Of a stretch of DNA of 13,579 nt, positions 7,240 to 13,579 are shown one piece after another (the first letter of the stretch is position 1; each line of letters begins with the position of its first letter). Source of the stretch: Clostridia bacterium (lineage in GTDB: Bacteria; Bacillota; Clostridia; Oscillospirales; CAG-272); NCBI GenBank assembly GCA_017559555.1, contig JAFYRH010000148.1, forward strand, positions 1 through 13,579. Reading direction: 5' to 3'. The position numbers were made by a program, and so were the translations under genes. Below the pieces are notes generated by a model. It had not been told where the DNA came from. It saw only the letters and a program-made list of their open reading frames with translations, and did no database searches.

Positions 7240-8127
7240 ATGAACCGTCAAGAAGCACAATTGAATAATGCGTCTGTCGGTCGTATGCTTGATGTTAGTG
7301 TCGCGCAAGAGGTAGAAACCATTGCGGGGCAGTTTGCTTCGCGTGGCGTTGCAAAGGCAGTTGCCGAGCAAACCACCGAACAAATCGAAAAAGAACTCCA
7401 AACGCGTAAAATAGCCCCCACAGCATACCGTCTTTCGGCTATGAGCGATACCGCAGTCAGCGGTTGCTATCGCCACGGCAAAGAGAATATGTCGGGAGCA
7501 GACTTGATTCAATATTTTAACGAGACACGTGCAATCCGCACAGAGGAAGAGGATTTTTCCGCGGTTCCTGCAAAAGATGAATCTGTGTTCTTGGGTGAGG
7601 CAGAAAAACCTTGTCACGCGGTGGTAAAACACGAAGAAGTAACTACTTTGAGCGATAAGATTGCTGCACTTCCCGAAAAAATCAAGCATTTACCAACCAA
7701 AACTATTGATTTTATCCGCACGTCGGCACCTGCGTGGTTCGATTTTTCACCCGTCGATACCACGCAGTCGACGCGCAGGTTTCCTATCTCGGCATTTGCC
7801 GCTATTGTAGCGGTTGCCGTTTCACTCATGCTGATTGTTGCAAGTTCTGTTATGATTCAACACGGTGAAAAGCGCGTCAGTGAGCTTACCGTTCAGGTTT
7901 CTGAGCTTGCAGGCGAGGTTACGGATCTGCAATCTGAATTGAACGTCAAAAATGATCTTTTTGTCATTCGCGAGGTTGCCACCGAAGAATTTGGCATGGT
8001 TGAAGAAAAATACGTAAAAATGCAGTACCTTTCTATGGGCTCAGGCGATTCCATCGAGGTATTTGAAGAGGAAAAGCAAGAAAAAGTGGGACTTGCCGCT
8101 ATTTTGAGTGCGATCGGACTCAACTAA
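7240..8127 (+). CDS. FtsL-like septal membrane protein with long N-terminal extension
   Basis: The 295-residue protein sits where ftsL lies in Bacillota dcw clusters, between rsmH and the division PBP. Its C-terminal third has the FtsL/DivIC plan: one membrane helix (about 183-206), a heptad-like coiled coil (about 211-240, VSELTVQVSELAGEVTDLQ) and a tail IREVATEEFGMVEEKYVKMQYL, matching the family's 'A-x-E-x-lGMv' block. FtsL is a bitopic protein that pairs with DivIC/FtsB and recruits and activates FtsW-FtsI at the septum. Here about 180 residues precede the membrane helix, far more than the usual few dozen; they are polar and predicted cytoplasmic, with no recognised domain. The ATG has AAGGGA about 10 nt upstream. 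The family call rests on topology, the tail motif and synteny rather than high identity, so no symbol is asserted. Confidence 0.78.
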   Translation: MNRQEAQLNNASVGRMLDVSVAQEVETIAGQFASRGVAKAVAEQTTEQIEKELQTRKIAPTAYRLSAMSDTAVSGCYRHGKENMSGADLIQYFNETRAIRTEEEDFSAVPAKDESVFLGEAEKPCHAVVKHEEVTTLSDKIAALPEKIKHLPTKTIDFIRTSAPAWFDFSPVDTTQSTRRFPISAFAAIVAVAVSLMLIVASSVMIQHGEKRVSELTVQVSELAGEVTDLQSELNVKNDLFVIREVATEEFGMVEEKYVKMQYLSMGSGDSIEVFEEEKQEKVGLAAILSAIGLN

Positions 8128-8134
8128 GTGACAT

Positions 8135-8164
8135 CTGTCATAATTTTGCCGTTCTCTTCATAAT
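8135..8164 (+). promoter_or_regulatory. Possible weak internal promoter before the PBP gene
   Basis: CTGTCA (8135-8140, four of six matches to TTGACA) lies 18 bp before CATAAT (8159-8164, five of six matches to TATAAT). Initiation would fall near 8171, ahead of the hairpin at 8178. The perfect inverted repeat TGACA-TC-TGTCA (8129-8140) overlaps the -35 box and could be a protein-binding site. The boxes are weak and the call is tentative. Confidence 0.3.
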
Positions 8165-8177
8165 ATAAAAGAGCATG

Positions 8178-8206
8178 GAAAAGCGAGGAGTACAGCCTCG
8201 CTTTTC
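8178..8206 (+). terminator. Hairpin in the ftsL-PBP gap, possible attenuator
   Basis: GAAAAGCGAGG (8178-8188) pairs perfectly with CCTCGCTTTTC (8196-8206) around a 7-nt loop. The GC-rich part GCGAGG/CCTCGC followed by TTTTC resembles an intrinsic terminator, but the U run is only four long, so termination would be partial. It sits about 50 nt after the ftsL-like stop and 30 nt before the PBP start, and so could trim downstream expression or stabilise the downstream mRNA. Confidence 0.55.
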
Positions 8207-8236
8207 GTGCAAAAATAATTAGAAAGGAGCGGCAAA

Positions 8237-10669
8237 ATGGAAGAGCAAAAAACGAGTAATCGACGTTGGAGCGAAGGCAATCTTCATCCCAAAACGGTAG
8301 GCCGTGCGGCTGTGTTGTTGGGGATTGCAGTTTTGCTCTTTTCTGCTCTTTTGGTGCGTATTTTCTTGCTTCAAACAGTGAAATACGACTATTATCACCA
8401 AAAGGTTTTGCAACAAATTACAACCGAATCTTCCGTCAATGCCTCTCGCGGTAACATTTACGACTCTAACGGTGTGTTGCTTGCCACCAACATCACCACC
8501 TATCGTGTCTTTATTTCGCCCTCTTCTATCGCGCGCGCGCAAAGCCTTCACGATCAAGAGGGAAGCAATATCCACTTGGCTGATCTTATCTGTGAAAATC
8601 TTTCTGCTATTTTGAACGTTTCCTATGATTTTGTTCTCAAGCAGACTACATACACCAAATACCTCGACCGCACAATTGCCCGTGAGGTAGATGAAGATAC
8701 TGCCGATCTCGTTCGCGCGTTCATCGACGAATATGAGCTTGAGCAGATGATTTATCTCGAAAGCACTTATACACGACATTATCCTTATGATGCGCTTGCA
8801 TCTCACGTTCTCGGCTTTACGGGAAGCGACGGAACGGGACTTTACGGTCTTGAATTCCAATACAACAAAATGCTTTCCGGAACAAACGGCAGATATATTA
8901 CTGCACGCGATTCCTCCGGTAACGAAATGCCGTATGCATATAAAGAATACATCCCCGCACAAGACGGATATAACGTAAACACCACCATCGACGTTTTTGT
9001 ACAATCTGCACTTGAGGAGCAATTACAAAATGCCTATCTCGAATCCGGCGGACAAAACCGTGCGGCAGGTATCGTTATGAATGTGAAAACGGGTGCCGTG
9101 CTCGGTATGGCGGTATATCCCGATTTTGACCTCAATAATCCTCGAAATTTAGATGATCAATCTCTTGCCACCCTGCAGGGGCTCGGCTATGAGGTGGGCA
9201 GCGATGACTATAACACGGTCAAGCAAAATCTTCAACTCAATATGTGGGCGAATAAGGCGATTACCGAATCTTACATTCCGGGTTCCACCTTCAAGGTTAT
9301 TACCGCGTCCATGGCGCTTGAGGAGGATGTTGTTACGCTTAGCGAAAGCAATACCTGCACAGGTTCTTTGAAGGTTTTGGGACAAACGATCCATTGCCAC
9401 AAGGTTCAGGGCCACGGCTCGCTCACTTTTGCAGAGGGCATTCAGCAATCCTGCAACCCTTGGCTGATGAAAGTCGGACTTCGCCTTGGCACCAATACCT
9501 TTTACAACTATTTGAAAGCGTTTGGATACCTTGAAAAAACCGGCATCGATCTTCCCGGTGAGGGCGGTGGCGTATTTGCCACTGAAGAGAATTTCACCGA
9601 TCTGGATTTGGCGATTTACGCATTCGGTCAAAACTTTAACGTAACACTGATTCAGCAAATTACCGCGGTATCTGCCGTAGCCAATGGTGGATATCTTGTT
9701 ACACCGCATTTCGTTTCATCCGTTACCGATGCAAACGGAAATGTGATTGAGTCTTTTGATAATAACGTTCGTCGCCAGGTTGTCAGCCAAAGCGTTTGCG
9801 AAACGGTGGCAAAGATTTTGGAAGAGGGCGTTTCGGGCAATGGCGGTGCAAAGAATGCATACGTTGCCGGTTACCGACTTGCCGCAAAAACGGGTACTTC
9901 CGAAAAGAAGGAACGCGAGTGTCCCTTGTGCGGATACACCGCAAACCTCAAAACCATTGAGGGAGAAAAATTGTTTGTTTGCAGTATTTGCAACTACACG
10001 GGTGTGGCTGCAGAATTTGCCGTAAGCGAAAAGTACGTTTGTTCTACGGTTGCTTTTGCACCTGCAGATGATCCGCAATATGCCATCATCATTATGGTTG
10101 ACGAACCCACAAAGGGTACTCTTTACGGTAGTGTGGTAGCAGCTCCTTACGTAGCAAACGTTATGGAAACGATTCTTCCGTATCTCGGGGTTGAAGCGGT
10201 TTACACCGAAAAAGAACTCGAAAATATGGCTACCAAGATTCCTAACTTCGTAGGATATACTGTTTCCGCCGCGAGAAACTACTGCCAAAGAAACGGACTT
10301 GATATTGAAATTGTAGGAGCAGACGATGGCATTATCCGCCGTCAGTATCCCGAAAGTGGTACAGTGGTGGAAAAGAACTCGGCAAGAGTCTTGGCTTACG
10401 TTGATAAAGAAACCGAAACGCTTACTACAAAGGTTCCCGACGTCACGGGAATGAGCGCGGTAGCGGCAAATCAAGTTCTCATCAACGCAGGACTTAACAT
10501 TCGTATTCTCGGTACCAAAAACTATCTCAGTGGCACCGAAGCCACCGTTATCTCCCAATCTGTTGCCGCAGGCGAAGTTGTTCCTGTGGGCACAGTGGTC
10601 GAGGTAACCTTCCGCCATTTGGGCGACAAGGACTTTGATGAGGCGTGGGATCCTGATTCATTGAACTAA
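8237..10669 (+). CDS. Class B penicillin-binding protein (FtsI/SpoVD type) with two PASTA domains
   Basis: This 810-residue D,D-transpeptidase cross-links peptidoglycan on the outer membrane face, most likely at the division septum. Order: short cytoplasmic tail, membrane anchor (about 24-46), dimerisation domain beginning near ASRGNIYDSNGVLLA, transpeptidase domain, then two PASTA repeats (about 667-728 and 732-800). Catalytic motifs are intact: STFK (350-353, nucleophile Ser350), SCN (405-407) and KTG (551-553). An unusual insertion follows KTGTS: two CxxC pairs, Cys562/565 and Cys582/585, form a zinc-ribbon-like element before the strand YVCSTVAFAPADD. The ATG follows AAAGGAG (8223-8229) with 7-nt spacing. 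In Bacillota this position holds pbpB and/or spoVD; only one such gene precedes murE here. Two PASTA domains resemble PBP2B/PBP2X, but division versus sporulation function cannot be decided, so no symbol is given. Confidence 0.93.
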   Translation: MEEQKTSNRRWSEGNLHPKTVGRAAVLLGIAVLLFSALLVRIFLLQTVKYDYYHQKVLQQITTESSVNASRGNIYDSNGVLLATNITTYRVFISPSSIARAQSLHDQEGSNIHLADLICENLSAILNVSYDFVLKQTTYTKYLDRTIAREVDEDTADLVRAFIDEYELEQMIYLESTYTRHYPYDALASHVLGFTGSDGTGLYGLEFQYNKMLSGTNGRYITARDSSGNEMPYAYKEYIPAQDGYNVNTTIDVFVQSALEEQLQNAYLESGGQNRAAGIVMNVKTGAVLGMAVYPDFDLNNPRNLDDQSLATLQGLGYEVGSDDYNTVKQNLQLNMWANKAITESYIPGSTFKVITASMALEEDVVTLSESNTCTGSLKVLGQTIHCHKVQGHGSLTFAEGIQQSCNPWLMKVGLRLGTNTFYNYLKAFGYLEKTGIDLPGEGGGVFATEENFTDLDLAIYAFGQNFNVTLIQQITAVSAVANGGYLVTPHFVSSVTDANGNVIESFDNNVRRQVVSQSVCETVAKILEEGVSGNGGAKNAYVAGYRLAAKTGTSEKKERECPLCGYTANLKTIEGEKLFVCSICNYTGVAAEFAVSEKYVCSTVAFAPADDPQYAIIIMVDEPTKGTLYGSVVAAPYVANVMETILPYLGVEAVYTEKELENMATKIPNFVGYTVSAARNYCQRNGLDIEIVGADDGIIRRQYPESGTVVEKNSARVLAYVDKETETLTTKVPDVTGMSAVAANQVLINAGLNIRILGTKNYLSGTEATVISQSVAAGEVVPVGTVVEVTFRHLGDKDFDEAWDPDSLN

Positions 10670-10679
10670 TCTAAAATAA

Positions 10680-10717
10680 GACAGACCTTCTGTCGGGAAG
10701 TTGAAAGAAAATTTCAA
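10680..10717 (+). repeat. Two small inverted repeats in the PBP-murE gap
   Basis: GACAGA (10680-10685) and TCTGTC (10689-10694) form a perfect 6-bp inverted repeat with a CCT loop. Seven bases later, TTGAAA (10701-10706) and TTTCAA (10712-10717) form another with a 5-nt loop. No U-tract follows, so they are not intrinsic terminators. The second ends just before the murE ribosome-binding site. They may be mRNA stem-loops affecting processing or translation, or chance. Confidence 0.4.
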
Positions 10718-10734
10718 ACCTGGAGGGAAGGGCT

Positions 10735-12273
10735 GTGAAACTAAAAAAAATGTGCGATGCCGCCGGCATCCTTTGCCCCGAAGAATATTTTGATTGCGAA
10801 ATCGAAGAGATTGCTACCGATTCTCGAAAAGAGATGAAAAAAGCAATGTTTGTGTGCCTTCGCGGTACACAATTCGATTCTCACAACTATATCCAAAACG
10901 CAATCCAAAACGGTGCTATCTGTGTGTTAACGGATGGAGACCATCCCGTGCCAAATGTAAGTTCAAATGTTATCCTCTTGCGGTGCGAAAACACCAGAGA
11001 AGCATTGGCGCACCTTTGGCACGCATGGTATGGATTTCCTTGCCGTGATTTAAAAATTATTGGTGTTACGGGAACAAACGGCAAAACGAGTGTGGCACAT
11101 ATGTTGCGAACTGTTTTGCGCACCTCTTGGCATACTTGCGGAATCATTGGCACGGTAGGGTGTGAAACCGAAAAAGGTACTATAGAAACCGTCACCGAAG
11201 CAGGGCTTTCTAATCTCACCACACCCGACCCGCGTGATCTCTATCGCATTTTTGCGCAAATGCGCGACGAGGGAGTAGAGTATGTGGTGATGGAGGTTTC
11301 CTCCCACGCATTGTCCTTGGGGAAGTTGGCACCCATCACATTCGAAGCGGCTATCTTTACCAATTTGACTCCCGAGCATTTGGATTTCCACAAAACGATG
11401 GATGCCTATGCCGCGGCAAAAGCAGGCTTGTTCCAAAAAACAAAGCTTGGCATTTTCAATGCCGATTCACCGTATTCCGAACAAATGATGACAAATGCGA
11501 CCTGCCGATGCATTACCTGCACGGCAAAGGACAAAGATGCCGATTACAGTGCTACCGAAATAGAAGCGCAAGCACAAAACGGCGTTGCATACCGACTTTC
11601 CTCAAAAAGAACGCGATTGCGCATCGTTTGTCCCATTGCAGGGGAATTTACCGTTATGAATTCCATGCAAGCCGCTATTTGTGCTTTAGAGCTCGGCTGC
11701 AGTCCTGCCGCTATCAAGACAGCACTCGCCACTATGGGGGGCATAAAGGGGAGAATGGAACGCGTACGTTTGGGCTTGAAAGCCGATTTTTCGGTCCTCA
11801 TCGATTACGCGCATACCCCCGATGCACTTGAAAAACTGCTCCTGACAGCAAGAGATCTTGTGCAAAAGGGTGGCAGAACCGTTGTCCTTTTTGGTTGCGG
11901 CGGAGACCGTGACCGTACCAAGCGAGCCGTTATGGGCGAGATTGCCGCACGGCTTGCCGACCACGTAATCATTACTTCCGACAATTCTCGCGGTGAGGAT
12001 CCGATGGAAATCATTTGTCAAATCGTTTCCGGCATACCGCCACAAAAAGCCTATACCGTTATTCCGGACCGTGCCGCCGCCATTCGCTATGCGATAGAAA
12101 ATGCAAAGGCAGGAGACCTCATTCTCTTGGCAGGGAAAGGACACGAGCAATATGAAATCGTGGGAGGGGAACGTCGACCTTTCTGCGAAGGATGTCTCGT
12201 TAAAGAGGCATTTGCTGCACGCTTGCGTGCACAAAAAGACGAAGATGAAAAAGAAGGAGAACCGACTGTATGA
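10735..12273 (+). CDS. murE: UDP-MurNAc-tripeptide synthetase MurE, probably meso-diaminopimelate-adding
   Basis: MurE is a cytoplasmic ATP-dependent Mur ligase that adds the third residue to UDP-MurNAc-L-Ala-D-Glu. The 512-residue protein has the N-terminal substrate block ATDSRKEMKKAMFVCLRG, the P-loop GTNGKTS (113-119, Lys117), TTPDPRDL, MEVSSHAL, FTNLTPEHLDFH, the GRMERV hinge, VLIDYAHTPDAL and FGCGGDRDRTKRAVMG. The amino-acid specificity loop reads DNSRGEDP (416-423). In meso-DAP ligases this loop is DNPR, with Arg contacting DAP; in lysine ligases the Arg is missing. Arg419 is kept, favouring meso-DAP, though Ser replaces the usual Pro. Translation starts at GTG after GGAGG (10722-10726) with 8-nt spacing; an ATG at 10750 is a weaker alternative. 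Its last codons overlap the murF start (ATGA), implying translational coupling. Confidence 0.95.
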   Translation: MKLKKMCDAAGILCPEEYFDCEIEEIATDSRKEMKKAMFVCLRGTQFDSHNYIQNAIQNGAICVLTDGDHPVPNVSSNVILLRCENTREALAHLWHAWYGFPCRDLKIIGVTGTNGKTSVAHMLRTVLRTSWHTCGIIGTVGCETEKGTIETVTEAGLSNLTTPDPRDLYRIFAQMRDEGVEYVVMEVSSHALSLGKLAPITFEAAIFTNLTPEHLDFHKTMDAYAAAKAGLFQKTKLGIFNADSPYSEQMMTNATCRCITCTAKDKDADYSATEIEAQAQNGVAYRLSSKRTRLRIVCPIAGEFTVMNSMQAAICALELGCSPAAIKTALATMGGIKGRMERVRLGLKADFSVLIDYAHTPDALEKLLLTARDLVQKGGRTVVLFGCGGDRDRTKRAVMGEIAARLADHVIITSDNSRGEDPMEIICQIVSGIPPQKAYTVIPDRAAAIRYAIENAKAGDLILLAGKGHEQYEIVGGERRPFCEGCLVKEAFAARLRAQKDEDEKEGEPTV

Positions 12274-13579
12274 AGATTACACTTTCAATACAGAATGGTA
12301 TCACGGCGCACGCACTTGCCCGTATGTGCCGCGGTGTCTTGCAAAACGAAGAAAATTCCAATATAAAAATATATTCACTCTGTACCGATTCCCGCGAAGC
12401 GGACGAAAACACCGCTTTCTTTGCCCTTGTTGGCGAACGTGTAAACGGACATGACTACATTCCGGCGGCCATCTCTGCGGGATGCCGTTGCATCATCTCT
12501 CAAGAGCCCGTATCTCCCGAAGTAATCGGTGAGAATGTTGCTTTGATCGCCGTTAAGGATAGTGAAATGGCACTTTCCTATATGGCGAGCGCGCAACTTG
12601 AGGGGCGTTCTTATCCCGTGGTAGCCGTTACGGGTAGTGTGGGCAAGACCACGACCAAGGATATGATCGCATCGGTGATGCAAGAGGGAAAGAAAACTTA
12701 TGTTTCCTCGGGAAATCACAATAGCGTTATTGGTATGCCGCTGTCGGCTATGGAAATTCCCACTGATTGCGAATGTGCTGTTTTGGAAATGGGCATGAGC
12801 AATTTTGGTGAAATTGAACGCATGTCACTTGTGGCAGAACCCGATATTGCTATTATTACCAATATCGGTACTTCCCATATGGAAGCACTCGGTGACCGCC
12901 GTGGTATCTGCCGTGCAAAGCTTGAAGTCTTGTGCGGATTGAAAAAAGGAGGATATCTCATCCTCAACGGTGACGAACCGCTGCTTGCAAATATCAGCGG
13001 CAGAAGTTACCACACGCTTTATGTGTCACTTACACGTCCAAATGCCGACTTTTTTGCACAAAATATTCGTGTTGAGCTTGGCGGTACCTACTTTGATGTC
13101 GTTTACAAGGGAAGAACCTATCCCGGTTTTTATATTCCCGTTAGCGGACGTCACAACGTATGGGCGGCACTCTATGCGTTTGCGATAGGAACTCTGCAAG
13201 GACTTTCACCGGAGCAGATTAAAAACGGTTATGCGCATTTCCGTCCTGCCGATATGCGCCAAGCGATTGCAGATTTTGATGGCATGACCTTGATTGAGGA
13301 TTGCTACAATGCCGCTCCCGAATCGATGAGAGCTGCAATTGACGTTTTGTGTGAATGTGCGCCTCAAAACAGCCGACGCATTGCGGTGCTCGGCGATATG
13401 TTAGAGCTTGGCAAAGATAGCATCAAACTGCATCGCGCAGTAGGCGAATATTTGCAAAAGCGTGGTGTTGACCTTTTGGTCGCCGTTGGTAACGGCGGTG
13501 TTGAAATTGCACAGGGAGCGGTTGAAGCAGGAATGAACCCTGCAAACACCATGCTTTTTATCGACCGCGACAATGTATC
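12270..13579 (+). CDS. murF: UDP-MurNAc-tripeptide-D-alanyl-D-alanine ligase MurF, 3'-truncated
   Basis: MurF joins D-Ala-D-Ala to UDP-MurNAc-tripeptide, the last cytoplasmic step of precursor synthesis. The ATG overlaps the murE TGA by 4 bp and has an internal AAGGAG (about 12254-12259) inside murE. The frame is open to the window end, giving 436 residues of an enzyme usually about 450-460 long, so only the extreme C-terminus is missing. Visible blocks are TDSREADENTAFFALVGERVNGHDYI, the P-loop GSVGKTT (122-128, Lys126), LEMGMSNFGEIERMS, ITNIGTSHMEALG, NGDEPLL, VSGRHNVWAALYA, EDCYNAAPESM and VLGDMLELG. Two blocks deviate slightly from usual forms: NHNSVIGMPL (commonly N-x-NN-x-IG-x-P) and NAAP (commonly NANP). 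Catalytic lysine and nucleotide-binding residues look intact. The next expected dcw genes (mraY, murD) lie outside the window. Confidence 0.96.
   Translation, partial: MKITLSIQNGITAHALARMCRGVLQNEENSNIKIYSLCTDSREADENTAFFALVGERVNGHDYIPAAISAGCRCIISQEPVSPEVIGENVALIAVKDSEMALSYMASAQLEGRSYPVVAVTGSVGKTTTKDMIASVMQEGKKTYVSSGNHNSVIGMPLSAMEIPTDCECAVLEMGMSNFGEIERMSLVAEPDIAIITNIGTSHMEALGDRRGICRAKLEVLCGLKKGGYLILNGDEPLLANISGRSYHTLYVSLTRPNADFFAQNIRVELGGTYFDVVYKGRTYPGFYIPVSGRHNVWAALYAFAIGTLQGLSPEQIKNGYAHFRPADMRQAIADFDGMTLIEDCYNAAPESMRAAIDVLCECAPQNSRRIAVLGDMLELGKDSIKLHRAVGEYLQKRGVDLLVAVGNGGVEIAQGAVEAGMNPANTMLFIDRDNV

Noticed and set aside
9716..10618. 300-codon - strand open frame opposite the PBP gene
   Set aside because: Overlaps the KTG, cysteine-rich and PASTA coding region in antisense, with an implausible Cys/Asn-rich composition and no ribosome-binding site.
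8129..10694. Shared operator for the repeats before the PBP gene and before murE
   Set aside because: Both contain GACA...TGTC, but the half-site spacing is 2 bp in one and 7 bp in the other, so one dimeric regulator is unlikely to bind both.
1..13579. CRISPR arrays, tRNA/rRNA genes, insertion sequences or phage genes
   Set aside because: No repeat-spacer pattern, cloverleaf-like sequence, transposase or integrase motif, or flanking target duplication was seen on either strand.

Overview
The window looks like a chromosomal segment of a low-to-mid GC Bacillota bacterium, probably a Clostridia-type gut anaerobe. The evidence is the gene order of a Gram-positive division and cell-wall (dcw) cluster, a PASTA-bearing class B penicillin-binding protein, strong Shine-Dalgarno sites (AAAGGAG/GGAGG) before almost every gene, and sigma-A-type promoters. 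A species cannot be named from the sequence alone.

Left part (1-1693, + strand). The 3' part of a DHHW-family extracytoplasmic protein is followed 9 bp later by a small membrane-anchored protein with a DUF4097-like repetitive beta domain. Both probably belong to a cell-surface operon that begins outside the window. The pair ends at a strong bidirectional intrinsic terminator (1656-1693), shared with the convergent gene to its right.

Middle (1704-5527, - strand). One large monocistronic gene encodes a 1246-residue fusion: an HRDC domain, a DUF4011-like region, a superfamily 1 (UvrD/DNA2-NAM7-like) helicase and a C-terminal Vsr/MTES_1575-like nuclease. It has its own near-consensus extended -10 promoter. 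The architecture resembles the DUF4011-helicase-Vsr antiphage class (Hhe), so it is a candidate single-gene defence system inserted next to housekeeping genes.

Right part (5528-13579, + strand). An A-tract-rich intergenic region carries a consensus promoter and 10-bp-spaced TGG(A/T)G repeats that look like MraZ boxes. The dcw cluster follows: mraZ, rsmH, an ftsL-like gene with a long cytoplasmic extension, a class B PBP (ftsI/spoVD type), murE and murF (cut by the window end). These genes supply a transcriptional regulator, a 16S rRNA methyltransferase, two septal membrane proteins and two ligases that add the third amino acid and the D-Ala-D-Ala dipeptide to UDP-MurNAc-peptide. Small inverted repeats lie in the two largest internal gaps, before the PBP and before murE. 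The most unusual protein detail is a four-cysteine, zinc-ribbon-like insertion directly after the KTG motif of the PBP transpeptidase domain.
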